Positions 56,514 to 64,000 of a stretch of 64,000 bases of DNA are shown piece by piece; within the stretch, counting starts at the first letter, position 1; each line of letters begins with the position of its first letter. Below the pieces are notes generated by a model. It worked only from the letters and a program-made list of their open reading frames with translations, was not told where the DNA came from and did no database searches. The DNA is taken from assembly GCF_025950095.1 (NCBI RefSeq), contig NZ_JAPDDR010000016.1, positions 1 to 64,000 on the forward strand, read 5' to 3'. A program made the position numbers and the translations under genes. The DNA is from Luteolibacter rhizosphaerae. GTDB taxonomy: Bacteria > Verrucomicrobiota > Verrucomicrobiia > Verrucomicrobiales > Akkermansiaceae.

Positions 56514-57107
56514 ATGGAAGCGACCCCACAAGCCATCATCAAGGAGGTAAGCTCGAAGCTCCATCGCGACGTGCTGAAGCTGTGCGGATTCAAGAAAACG
56601 GCGTATGTATGGACCCGGGAAGGCGACTGGCTCAAGATCATCGATCTACAGTTCTCAAGCTGGAACAGCTCAGAGGAGGCAAGGCTCACCCTGAATCTGG
56701 GCGTCTTCATTCCGAATCTTTATCGTGCGATGCGATCTCATCCTGTCCCCGACAAGCCCAAGGAGTTCCACTGCGATGTCCGAACCCGGATCGGGATGTT
56801 GTTGCCGCCAGGCACCGACAAGTGGTGGACGGTAACGGCGGCAAGCAAAGCTCAAGACTTGTTCGATGAGTTGAGCGCGGATCTATTGGAAACTGGAATC
56901 CCTTGGCTCGATGGCCTTCACAGCTATGAAAGCGTTGCCGCGGAATTGCTGCTCCAGAAGAACCCTTTCAAGGCTGCCGTTGTGCTCAAGCTTGACGGTC
57001 GCGATGATGAGGCTGCCAAAGTAATGAGAACCGCTCGGGAGAAGGCTCACAAGCTGGCCTTGCCAGAGCTCGTGCGAGTCGCGAAAGCGTTGGGCATACC
57101 AGTCTAG
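56514..57107 (+). CDS. DUF4304-family protein
   Basis: A 197-aa protein; ATG at 56514 is taken, and an upstream GTG at 56490 overlaps the previous gene. The DUF4304 pattern is K-L-C-G-F-K-K-T-A-Y-V-W-T-R-E-G, D-L-Q-F-S-S-W-N-S-S and L-T-L-N-L-G-V-F-I-P. Members are uncharacterised and often lie in accessory islands. The C-terminal part is helical (A-A-K-V-M-R-T-A-R-E-K-A-H). Confidence 0.78.
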   Translation: MEATPQAIIKEVSSKLHRDVLKLCGFKKTAYVWTREGDWLKIIDLQFSSWNSSEEARLTLNLGVFIPNLYRAMRSHPVPDKPKEFHCDVRTRIGMLLPPGTDKWWTVTAASKAQDLFDELSADLLETGIPWLDGLHSYESVAAELLLQKNPFKAAVVLKLDGRDDEAAKVMRTAREKAHKLALPELVRVAKALGIPV

Positions 57108-57253
57108 ATACGCTAAGTGCAGGCAGACCAGCGCTTGGCTTGAGTTTCATGCTCCGTTGGTCAAGGCCGGGCTTCGGGCGCTGCCATGAGGCTTGCGGCA
57201 AGTGTTGTGCTCTCGTGTGTTGTGGTAGATCATCGGGGGACAGGAGCCTGTTC

Positions 57254-57742
57254 ATGGAATCAATCAGCGACATAGAGCAGATGGCAGAGGCTGCGTGGGA
57301 TGCCGGTCACAACCGGCTGGCCCAGCGCCTGCTCCAGCGAGGTGCGGACTTGGGATCGGACGGGTGCATGCTGAACCTCGGCTACGCCTATGACGTGGGA
57401 CTCGGCACCCGCACCGACAAGGTGATGGCGATGCGCTGGTACAAGCGGGCTTACCGCCGGGGCCATGCATCGGCTGCATCGAATATCGCCGTGCTCTACA
57501 GGGAGCAGGGCAGGGACCGAATGGTCTTCGCCTGGTACTTGCGTGCCGCAGAGCTTGGGGATGGAGGTGCCATGCTGGAGCTTGCGAAGCTCCTTCTCGC
57601 GGGTCGGGGTGTCCGTCGTTCTCCTTCGGAGGCCTTGGGCTACTTGCGGGGCGCGCTATCCACCAAGTTCATCTGCGAGGAGTCTTGGGAAGAGGCGGAG
57701 GAACTCATGCAACAGCTTGCGCCGAAGATCGTGCATGAGTGA
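57254..57742 (+). CDS. Sel1-repeat protein
   Basis: A 162-aa protein from ATG at 57254. At least three Sel1-like repeats are present: L-N-L-G-Y-A-Y-D-V-G-L-G-T, A-M-R-W-Y-K-R-A-Y-R-R-G-H-A and F-A-W-Y-L-R-A-A-E-L-G-D-G-G-A-M, then L-L-A-G-R-G-V. These helix-turn-helix solenoids mediate protein-protein contacts. There is no signal peptide. It is an accessory gene of unknown partner. Confidence 0.8.
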   Translation: MESISDIEQMAEAAWDAGHNRLAQRLLQRGADLGSDGCMLNLGYAYDVGLGTRTDKVMAMRWYKRAYRRGHASAASNIAVLYREQGRDRMVFAWYLRAAELGDGGAMLELAKLLLAGRGVRRSPSEALGYLRGALSTKFICEESWEEAEELMQQLAPKIVHE

Positions 57743-57846
57743 AGATCGGCTGCGTCGGGGAGATGATGCGAGTCCCGTCGTTATCGGTCTTGTGCCTTTC
57801 CTCGACCTTGTGAAACATCGCGAGCCTTGAAGCCTACCTTGGAGAA

Positions 57847-58335
57847 ATGAAACTCGGCGCCGATGACTGTCCGCACTGCGGGAATCTCTACGTCTTCTTC
57901 ACCGGTGGATTGATCGGAGTTAGGTGTCGTGCCGAGGGCTGCCAAGCGGGGTATGTGACGAGCAATGTGCCGGCGATCTACTCCGATCACGTGGACTACA
58001 CCTGCTTCGTCGAGAGCCTTCCCGAGGACTGGAAGCGGGCGGTGGCGTGGCTGGCAAACCGCTTCCAGATCCCGGTGAGAGAGGTCAGGAGATACAGGGA
58101 TGATCCTTCAGGGCCCCTCGTCACCCGGAAGGCTCCGGAGCTTCTCGGGCTCCGCGCGGAGCTTGAGGAGCATGGCATCCGCATCCGGATCGAACCGGAG
58201 TTCAGGTGGACTGAAGATGACATCGTGCCTGAAAGCGGGGAGAGGCCGCTCAACGACGAGGAGTTGCGGACGATGAGCGAGATCATTGGCGAGGAGCGCG
58301 AATTGGATAGGCGGCCAAGTGAGGCCGAGATGTGA
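57847..58335 (+). CDS. Zinc-ribbon-start protein of unknown function
   Basis: A 162-aa protein. It has D-D-C-P-H-C-G-N-L near residue 8 and V-R-C-R-A-E-G-C-Q near residue 27, a four-Cys zinc ribbon. The middle (W-K-R-A-V-A-W-L-A-N-R-F-Q-I-P-V) and C-terminal acidic part are helical and unlike known families. The next small frame starts at GTGA over its stop. Confidence 0.65.
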   Translation: MKLGADDCPHCGNLYVFFTGGLIGVRCRAEGCQAGYVTSNVPAIYSDHVDYTCFVESLPEDWKRAVAWLANRFQIPVREVRRYRDDPSGPLVTRKAPELLGLRAELEEHGIRIRIEPEFRWTEDDIVPESGERPLNDEELRTMSEIIGEERELDRRPSEAEM

Positions 58336-58514
58336 ACATCAGTTTCTTTCTGAAATGCTATGCGACCGAACCGGAGCTCGAGCTGGCTCTACTGCACGAA
58401 GTGCGGGGTGTTGACGATCGCGCCATCGATCCCGGAGCACCGGAAGGAGCTGGGTCTGGATCCGTGAAGAATCCGATCGCGCAGGCCTCCGCGTGCGCTG
58501 CGGTGACGATATGA
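58332..58514 (+). CDS. Doubtful short frame, possibly a truncated gene
   Basis: A 60-aa frame coupled by GTGA overlap. The first 24 residues (F-F-L-K-C-Y-A-T-E-P-E-L-E-L-A-L) look coding, while the rest is Gly/Ala-rich and less convincing. It may be the remaining 5' part of a longer gene cut off before the exported protein gene on the other strand. Confidence 0.3.
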   Translation: MNISFFLKCYATEPELELALLHEVRGVDDRAIDPGAPEGAGSGSVKNPIAQASACAAVTI

Positions 58515-58540
58515 TCTTGGTGACCCCGATGGATCACGCA

Positions 58541-59377
58541 TCACTCGCTGAGCAAGGAGGCGCGGTAGAAGCGGCGGCCGATTGAGACGGGGGAGGCGGG
58601 GTCGGTGTGCTCCTGCGAAGCGGTGGCCAAGGTGAGATCGACCAGCGGGGACCAGGAGAGGGCGCTCATGTCGTGCGACCACTCGATGCGGTAGGTGGAG
58701 CCGACCGAACCGGTGAGGGTGAGCTTGGCCAGGCCGGTCATCGGCGCGATGGCGAGCGTGGGTTCCAGCACCTCGACGACGGAGGTGTGATCGAGGCCGA
58801 TGTAGGCACCGCCGGCGGTGGATTGGCCGGTGATGCTGATGAGGGTGCTGGCGCCTTGTGCCACGAAGACGAGCTTGAATTCCTGCCACTGGCTGCCGGT
58901 GGTGCCGGTGGGATTGAAGGTGAAGGGCGCGGTGGTGCTGCCGGCGCTGGCATTCACGGAGATGGGCCCGTGGGTGGCGGGCGAGCCGGCATCCTGCTGG
59001 GTGCCGAGGTGGAACTTCAGCACATATCTGCGCCCGGCCACGGTGGGGATGCTCTGGGAGACGCCACCGAAGGGCGAGTTCTGCACGCCATCTCCCTGGA
59101 GATCGAGGAAGAAGGTGCCATCCCGCGGGATCACCGGGTGCACGTTCGGCGCGGAGTTCGGATACTCGCCCCAGGCCAGGCTGTCGTTGATCACGGTCCA
59201 GCCGGTCATGGCGGTGGAGCCGTTCGGCAGGATCTGGAAGCCATCGCCGCGATCGACGAAGGTGCCGAGCTCGAAGCTCGGATTGACGAGGAGGTTCTGG
59301 GCCTGCGCGGGTGCGGCACAGAGGAGGCAGGCGAGACCGAGGAGGGCGGGACGGGAGATGCGCGGGAGCGTCTTCAT
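58541..59377 (-). CDS. DUF642-like exported protein
   Basis: A 278-aa protein with signal peptide (L-G-L-A-C-L-L-C-A-A-P-A-Q-A). The first 165 residues after it match DUF642/choice-of-anchor proteins: L-L-V-N-P-S-F-E-L-G-T-F, G-W-T-V-I-N-D, F-L-D-L-Q-G-D-G, G-G-V-S-Q-S-I-P-T-V-A-G-R-R-Y. The C-terminal 80 residues form a second beta domain with S-V-G-S-T-Y-R-I-E-W-S, common at the ends of verrucomicrobial exported proteins. It probably binds carbohydrate at the cell surface. Confidence 0.8.
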   Translation of the reverse strand: MKTLPRISRPALLGLACLLCAAPAQAQNLLVNPSFELGTFVDRGDGFQILPNGSTAMTGWTVINDSLAWGEYPNSAPNVHPVIPRDGTFFLDLQGDGVQNSPFGGVSQSIPTVAGRRYVLKFHLGTQQDAGSPATHGPISVNASAGSTTAPFTFNPTGTTGSQWQEFKLVFVAQGASTLISITGQSTAGGAYIGLDHTSVVEVLEPTLAIAPMTGLAKLTLTGSVGSTYRIEWSHDMSALSWSPLVDLTLATASQEHTDPASPVSIGRRFYRASLLSE

Positions 59378-59606
59378 GCGGTGAGTGGCGTTCGGATCGG
59401 GAGTGTCGGGTGAGGAGCATGGGGGGAGGAAGCCAACCGGACCACTTTAGTCCGCCGAGGCATCTTGCCAAGATCGTTCCGGGCGGCGGGTCAAGGGTGT
59501 TATCGTGACGGGAATTTTTACTAACATCTACGGTATATCCGGATGTGCGAACTCGTGATGAAAACTTTGCCAGCCGCGGGATGCCATGCCTAGGCTGGGC
59601 GGGACT

Positions 59607-61055
59607 ATGAGAACCCCCTCCCTCCCTCAGGTTATCCTCGCCCTCCTCTCCTGCACCGCTGCCCAGGCCACCGAGACCGATGCGGTCTCCTACAGCCCGC
59701 GGATCCACCCCCACGGCCTGTATGCCGACCGGCCGGCGGTGAATCCGGATGAGGTCCGCACGCGCGACAACGGCGGCTTCGACGTGCTGACGAATCTAAC
59801 AGGTGTGACCGGTATGCGGGCGGACGCGGTGAAGGCCACGGCCAGTACGAGCTCGTATGAATTCCTGAACCTGCGCGTGGCATCGAACCAGACCACCTAC
59901 GATGACTTCCTGGTGGGCTACTACAGCTTCGATCTGGCGACGCAGCGGCTGGTCCCACAGCGCTACGAGAAGGCGCCGGCCCTCGGGATCTTCGAGCCGG
60001 AGAACTACTTCCTGCTGAAGGACAACACGGATGCGGTGAACTTCTACACCAACCCGGCGACTCCGGCGCAGTTCGCACAGGGCATCCAGCACACGCTGCA
60101 GAGCAATACCGACTACTTCGCGAACCTGACGGCGGGGCAGCGGCTCTGTCTCTCGATCACCAACCTGCCGGCGGGTCAGGTGATGCGGGTGATCATCTCG
60201 CTGCAGGACGGGACGATCTATGCGGATGACCAAATCACCAGTCCGGGCACCTCGGTGGTGGGGACCTTCTCGAAGCTGCCGATCCTGGTCACGGGCACTT
60301 ACCGGCTGCGGATCGAATCGGTATCGCCCACGGCGGCGTTCTCGTATCGTGCGCGCTTCTTCAATGAAAACGGCGCTGCAACGACCAACGTGGTGAACGG
60401 CAGCAATCTCGGCGTGAGCCTGGCCGGTGCCGCGGGGGGATTCGGTCTGCTCTATCAGAAGTATCGCGTGAGCCTGAGCAACGGCCAGACGGTGAGCGTG
60501 CCTGCGGATGCGGACACGGCGAGCTACCTGATCAACTCGCGCGGGAAGCTGCTGGACGGCGGCACGAACTCGGGGATCCAGAAGACGGTCACGGAGACCG
60601 GCACCTACTACATCATCGTGGCTCCGCTGAGTGAGAACACGTTCGCGAGCGAGTCTTACACCGGCACGCTCACGATCACGAGCGCGCTGAGCTTCCGGAA
60701 CTGGTCCGTGGCTCACGATCTCTCCTATGGCAAGGATGGCAGCGAGCAGGATGCCGATGGAGACGGGGTGAAGAACATCGTGGAGTATGCGCTGGGGATG
60801 AATCCGAAGGCCAGCGATCCGGCTCCGCCGACCGCACTCACGCGCAATGGGAACGCGGTGGCGCTGAGCTACCTGAAGCCCGACTACGTGCAGGGCACCA
60901 CGGTGCAGCCGCGCTTCTCCACGAACGGCCAGAGCTGGAGCAACGGCACGGCCACCGCGGGCGCGGCGGAAGCGGGCGGCACGCGCATGTCGGCCACATT
61001 TCCAGCGGGCTCAGGCCGCGGCTTTGGTCGGCTGGAGGTGAGCGGGGGCAATTGA
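59607..61055 (+). CDS. Large exported protein with calcium-loop-like C-terminus
   Basis: A 482-aa protein from ATG at 59607. The signal peptide ends A-A-Q-A-T. The body has two beta regions (about 90-210 and 230-360) with pre-peptidase-like strands, for example Y-R-L-R-I-E-S-V-S-P. Near residue 390 is D-A-D-G-D-G-V-K-N-I-V-E-Y-A-L-G-M-N-P, the same block as in the 49168 protein. A final beta domain (about 400-482) follows. No catalytic motif was seen. It may be a surface or secreted structural protein. Confidence 0.78.
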   Translation: MRTPSLPQVILALLSCTAAQATETDAVSYSPRIHPHGLYADRPAVNPDEVRTRDNGGFDVLTNLTGVTGMRADAVKATASTSSYEFLNLRVASNQTTYDDFLVGYYSFDLATQRLVPQRYEKAPALGIFEPENYFLLKDNTDAVNFYTNPATPAQFAQGIQHTLQSNTDYFANLTAGQRLCLSITNLPAGQVMRVIISLQDGTIYADDQITSPGTSVVGTFSKLPILVTGTYRLRIESVSPTAAFSYRARFFNENGAATTNVVNGSNLGVSLAGAAGGFGLLYQKYRVSLSNGQTVSVPADADTASYLINSRGKLLDGGTNSGIQKTVTETGTYYIIVAPLSENTFASESYTGTLTITSALSFRNWSVAHDLSYGKDGSEQDADGDGVKNIVEYALGMNPKASDPAPPTALTRNGNAVALSYLKPDYVQGTTVQPRFSTNGQSWSNGTATAGAAEAGGTRMSATFPAGSGRGFGRLEVSGGN

Positions 61056-61128
61056 AGCGGCGAGCGCCGGCTTGTGCTCTCGTCATGATTCCCGGACACT
61101 CGGGGCATCTGCTCCAGCAGTGTCACGC

Positions 61129-61566
61129 GTGAACGAGATCGAAACCAGAATCGAGGACGATTGCCCGGATGAAGTCCGGGAGCAGATCGTCCGCTCGCTC
61201 GTCGCCTACAACGATGCGAATGCGTCGCCGCAAGATTACCGCGATTTGGTGGTGGTGTCCCGCCTGGGAGGCGAGGTGGTCGGCGGCCTGATCGGGTTCA
61301 CGCATTGGAATTGGCTATTCATCAAGCAGCTCTGGGTATCGGAGTCGGTCCGTGGCCGCGGCGTCGGGACGGAGCTGATGCGGGCCGCGGAGCGGGAGGC
61401 GGTGGCGCGTGCCTGCCTGCATGCGCACCTCGATACCTTCGGCTTCCAGGCGCTGCCCTTCTATCAGGGGCTGGGCTACAGCGTCTTCGGGCAGCTGGGG
61501 GATTACCCGGTGGGGCACACGCGGTATTTTCTGCAGAAGCGGGATCTGAAGGCGGGGGAGGTATGA
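61129..61566 (+). CDS. GNAT-family N-acetyltransferase
   Basis: A 145-aa protein from GTG at 61129; another GTG lies at 61120. The acetyl-CoA site is V-R-G-R-G-V-G-T-E-L-M, preceded by I-K-Q-L-W-V and followed by H-L-D-T-F-G-F-Q-A-L-P-F-Y. The F-Q-A-x-x-F-Y block is typical of the GNAT C-terminal half. The acceptor substrate is unknown. Confidence 0.88.
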   Translation: MNEIETRIEDDCPDEVREQIVRSLVAYNDANASPQDYRDLVVVSRLGGEVVGGLIGFTHWNWLFIKQLWVSESVRGRGVGTELMRAAEREAVARACLHAHLDTFGFQALPFYQGLGYSVFGQLGDYPVGHTRYFLQKRDLKAGEV

Positions 61567-61682
61567 TCGTGTGGCGCGATGAGAAGCTCGGTGCGAGAAT
61601 AACGACCCGGGCGAAGCTGTGAGAACGACGCTTGCCATGCCTGACAGGGGGCTCAATCTCCTCAGGATAGGTAGCGACCGAG

Positions 61683-62063
61683 ATGAGTGGTATGCCGAGA
61701 TACGAGATCATCAACCTCGGCTTTTCGCCGGCCGACGGCGAGAGGCCTGAGCTTCGATTCATTGAAGGGGATATCCATTTCTCATTCCTTGATTGGCGGG
61801 AAGTGCTCGTTCGGTTCACGGCATACGACGTGCGTTATTTCTCGTGGATCGAGGAGCTGGATGTGCCCGGTATTCGGGATGACGTTGCCTACGAGGTTCT
61901 CGAATCGGAAGTCATCCGGAAGTATAAGGAGCAGAAGATCATATCGCCAGATGATGTCTATCGACACTTCAAGATCTGCTTCAATGAGCAGGGAGTTTTG
62001 GATGTGGTGTGCGAAAGAATTGCCGTGCATGGCCAGAAGGGCTTGGATGAGGTGATTCCTTAA
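61683..62063 (+). CDS. Small protein of unknown function
   Basis: A 126-aa cytosolic protein. Strands and turns in the first half (L-R-F-I-E-G-D-I-H-F-S-F-L-D-W-R-E) resemble an immunity- or regulator-type compact fold. The second half is helical (V-I-R-K-Y-K-E-Q-K-I-I). No metal motif or signal is present. It is first in a run of small genes. Confidence 0.6.
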   Translation: MSGMPRYEIINLGFSPADGERPELRFIEGDIHFSFLDWREVLVRFTAYDVRYFSWIEELDVPGIRDDVAYEVLESEVIRKYKEQKIISPDDVYRHFKICFNEQGVLDVVCERIAVHGQKGLDEVIP

Positions 62064-62074
62064 TCTGATGACTC

Positions 62075-62437
62075 ATGGATGCGATGGATCGAAGGCCTGA
62101 CATGATGCGCCACTTTCCGAAGCGTCTCGCCCGGTGGCGAGGTGCGCGGGCGCGCTTGTGGACGCTCACGAGTGGCCATCCGGTCCTGACGATTCTGCTG
62201 ACGATGGATGAAGTTCCGGGAGGTCTCATGATCTACTGTGGTAGCCCGGAGCGGATCGAGGCACCCCGGCACTGGGATAGCTCGGATATCCAGATCGAGC
62301 TCGATGCGGGTCTCTTTCGCGTGGTCGATCATGGAGCACGGGTTCTCATTTCCGAGTGTTCGGTGGGCCTCCGCGAGTTTGATTCGATCGATTGGGGCGC
62401 GCTTACCGAGCATGAAGGTGTGCCGGGGGATTCGTGA
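62075..62437 (+). CDS. Small protein of unknown function
   Basis: A 120-aa protein 11 bp after the previous gene. It starts with a basic helix (F-P-K-R-L-A-R-W-R-G-A-R-A-R), then strands with V-L-T-I-L-L-T-M-D-E-V and W-D-S-S-D-I-Q-I-E-L-D. It is soluble. It overlaps the next frame by about 26 bp. No family was recognised. Confidence 0.55.
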   Translation: MDAMDRRPDMMRHFPKRLARWRGARARLWTLTSGHPVLTILLTMDEVPGGLMIYCGSPERIEAPRHWDSSDIQIELDAGLFRVVDHGARVLISECSVGLREFDSIDWGALTEHEGVPGDS

Positions 62438-62666
62438 GTCTTGGACCGCAAGGGATTTGGCCTTCGCGGTGTGGGTGGGGGCGCTGGATGGCAGGCATCC
62501 GGAATCGGGGCGGCGTGCGCTTGAGCGGCTGGGACAGGCGCTGGTGAAAGGCGGGAAACTGTTCATCAATGGGGAGATCCGATCCGGGAGATCGGTCGTC
62601 AATCCGGGCCTTGAAGGATTGGAGGCTCGACTGACCGCGGCTGCAGGTGGATCCTTCCGATGTTAG
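62412..62666 (+). CDS. Small protein of unknown function
   Basis: An 84-aa frame from ATG at 62412 with coding character (D-L-A-F-A-V-W-V-G-A-L, then L-F-I-N-G-E-I-R-S-G-R-S-V-V-N-P-G-L-E). The start is uncertain, because the frame runs into the previous gene. The W-x-A-x-D-L-A-F and I-N-G-E-I features look conserved rather than random. Confidence 0.45.
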   Translation: MKVCRGIRESWTARDLAFAVWVGALDGRHPESGRRALERLGQALVKGGKLFINGEIRSGRSVVNPGLEGLEARLTAAAGGSFRC

Positions 62667-62685
62667 CTTGGACCTCATCGAACGT

Positions 62686-62901
62686 ATGAACCGGAATCAG
62701 ATCTCTTGGTGGCTGTGGGCCATTGGCACGGTGTTGATCGCGCTAAGTTGGTTCGATGTGGTCAGTGGCACCGTGGGCTGGTGTGGCTTCGGAATCGGCA
62801 TGATCGGTAGTGTCCTCGGGTGGGGTGTCGTCCCGCCCCGGGGCAATCCTCCGCCCGAAGGTCCGGAAGCCGATGGGCGCGAGAAGGAGCGCGAGGATTA
62901 A
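62686..62901 (+). CDS. Two-helix membrane protein
   Basis: A 71-aa protein from ATG at 62686. Hydrophobic segments lie at about residues 7-24 (I-S-W-W-L-W-A-I-G-T-V-L-I-A) and 30-48 (G-W-C-G-F-G-I-G-M-I-G-S-V-L-G-W), followed by a polar, Pro/Glu-rich tail. The function is unknown. Confidence 0.58.
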   Translation: MNRNQISWWLWAIGTVLIALSWFDVVSGTVGWCGFGIGMIGSVLGWGVVPPRGNPPPEGPEADGREKERED

Positions 62902-63002
62902 GAGCCTCATCCCCGGAGGATCACGGCGCGCTCGAGCCACCTTTCAGCGGGCTTGAGATCCGCGGTGGATTTGCAGATGCTCGGTTAGTCAACGCGAAGT
63001 CC

Positions 63003-63549
63003 ATGCAATCGAGAAAAGACACCGCGTGGAAGAAGAGCCGGAAATTCGGCGATGTGAAGGGCGGCAGGCAGCGGCCGAAACTGGCGGACAATATCTTCGC
63101 CCGGGCGCACTCGCTGCAGCGGCCGGGGAGGGGGATCGAGCTTCCGCTGTTCATCAGGGACAATCCTTCGCGGGATTACTTCTTTCCGGTCGGGGAGGAG
63201 GAGTTGCGCCGGGAGTTGGCGCACTTGCCGCGGAAGGATTGGCGGGGCATCACGCACATCTGGTTCCGCGCTGCGGCGGGTGCTGGAGCGTTACGGGGCG
63301 GAACTGACAACCCGGGACGGGGAGTGGATCTCCAAGTGGAAGCTGCCGGGGCTGAAGAATTTCTACGTGGAGTATCTGTTCTTCCACGAGATCGGCCACC
63401 ATGTGGACCGCTACCTGCGGCACTAGAGCAAGGCGAACCGGCGGACCCTGGAGGAAGCGGCGGATCAGTATGCCTTTAGCAAGACGACGAAGCGATCGAT
63501 CACCTACAGGGCGGAAAAGGCGAGGATCAACGAGCGTGAAGAAGACTAG
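63003..63549 (+). pseudogene. HExxH metallopeptidase-like gene, broken twice
   Basis: From ATG at 63003 the frame reads L-A-D-N-I-F-A-R-A-H-S and W-R-G-I-T-H-I-W-F-R to about 63272. It then shifts to another frame giving L-E-R-Y-G-A-E-L-T-T-R-D-G-E-W and F-Y-V-E-Y-L-F-F-H-E-I-G-H-H-V-D-R-Y. TAG at 63424-63426 follows R-H, where related proteins have Trp (R-H-W-S-K-A-N), so it is probably TGG to TAG. The text continues S-K-A-N-R-R-T-L-E-E-A-A-D-Q-Y-A-F. The HEIGHH core is present, but the gene is dead. Confidence 0.75.
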
Positions 63550-63639
63550 CAAATCGCGATGAGAGCACCGGATGCCACGCTTGTTTACGAGGACGTGATC
63601 CTATCGCCTGCCTGAAGAGGGGCATCATCATGCATCTTC

Positions 63640-63915
63640 GTGGTGGAGAGGCACTCCAGCTCGCTGCGGCCTACGCGGCGTTTCGGTCATGTCACGGTCT
63701 CATTCTCGGAGACGGAGGACATTCCCGTGATGATCTCGGGAACCCTTCCGGAGAATTGGAGCGAGGGGAAAAGCTTCGTCGGATTCTGCACGGCCCTGCT
63801 GGCCCACGTCGGGCTGTCGGCCGATACTCCCTACGATGCCAACTTTCATCTCGGCGGCCTGAAGGTGGGGATCCACGCGGAGGTGGACCGGCACGGAAAC
63901 GTGATCAGATTCTAA
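63640..63915 (+). CDS. Small protein of unknown function (start uncertain)
   Basis: A 91-aa frame; the first 16 residues look non-coding, and the real start may be lost or in another frame. The rest is regular: H-V-T-V-S-F-S-E-T-E-D-I-P-V-M-I, W-S-E-G-K-S-F-V-G-F and A-N-F-H-L-G-G-L-K-V-G-I-H-A-E-V-D-R. It may be a small regulator or immunity-type protein. It could also be a 5'-truncated gene. Confidence 0.5.
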   Translation: MVERHSSSLRPTRRFGHVTVSFSETEDIPVMISGTLPENWSEGKSFVGFCTALLAHVGLSADTPYDANFHLGGLKVGIHAEVDRHGNVIRF

Positions 63916-64000
63916 CAGCGAGAGGGGATTGATTTGAAGGGGTCGACTTGAGCAGCGCTCTCTGCTTCTTTCTCCGGCTAGATGTGGATGCGCCCGTTGA

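Noticed and set aside
1..64000. rRNA or tRNA genes and replication origin
   Set aside because: I saw no conserved rRNA segments, cloverleaf patterns or clusters of DnaA boxes. A covariance search would be needed to exclude small RNAs.

Overview
The window reads as chromosomal DNA of a high-GC member of the Verrucomicrobiota, probably Verrucomicrobiaceae and Luteolibacter-like. This is an inference from gene content. It rests on an rpoA-rplQ pair whose L17 has an Ala/Lys-rich tail, secreted proteins ending in calcium-binding-like D-x-D-x-D-G...E-Y-A blocks, a protein with autotransporter-type repeats, a GH172 (DUF2961) hydrolase, a three-subunit molybdenum hydroxylase, and intergenic REP-like palindromes. 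No rRNA, tRNA or CRISPR was recognised.

Region 1 (1-7.8 kb) is a mobile, broken region. It holds the end of an IS5-type transposase, two HNH-like toxin C-terminal modules each followed by a probable immunity gene, a 210-bp duplicated piece of a toxin or phage body that truncates a second copy of one immunity gene, a short phage-like set (small structural-like protein, SGNH hydrolase, holin-like protein), a truncated acyltransferase and a long coiled-coil protein.

Region 2 (7.8-33 kb) is ordinary metabolism. An SDR and an alpha/beta hydrolase are transcribed divergently from a YcaC-like isochorismatase. They are followed by an alginate-export-type porin, an antibiotic-monooxygenase-domain membrane protein and a YtcJ-type amidohydrolase. 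Then come a flavin-dependent halogenase, an exported HSL-type esterase, a two-gene stress-like operon with a DUF2383 domain, a papain-like small protein, a pair of exported helical proteins, the GH172 enzyme, the PaoABC-like molybdenum hydroxylase operon and a CPD photolyase. Large palindromic REP-like elements fill several gaps.

Region 3 (32.4-46.8 kb) begins with rpoA and rplQ and then becomes an array of small, same-strand, mostly unknown genes (DUF5990, DUF6331-like, DUF6714, DUF4259, SUKH-like, zinc ribbons, a pseudopilin-like protein). Near-identical or related imperfect palindromes of about 85 bp lie between several of them and resemble integron attC sites. Unrelated neighbouring proteins share identical C-terminal tails, including the L17 tail. 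One IS5-family element sits against one palindrome. Several genes carry stop codons or frameshifts. No integrase gene is visible. This is the most unusual part of the window.

Region 4 (46.8-64 kb) continues with small accessory genes (lipoproteins, membrane proteins, a LuxR regulator, AlkD-like and MOSC proteins, a lipoyl-domain protein, DUF4304, Sel1 and GNAT proteins). It also carries three large secreted proteins and a broken HExxH metallopeptidase-like gene near the end.
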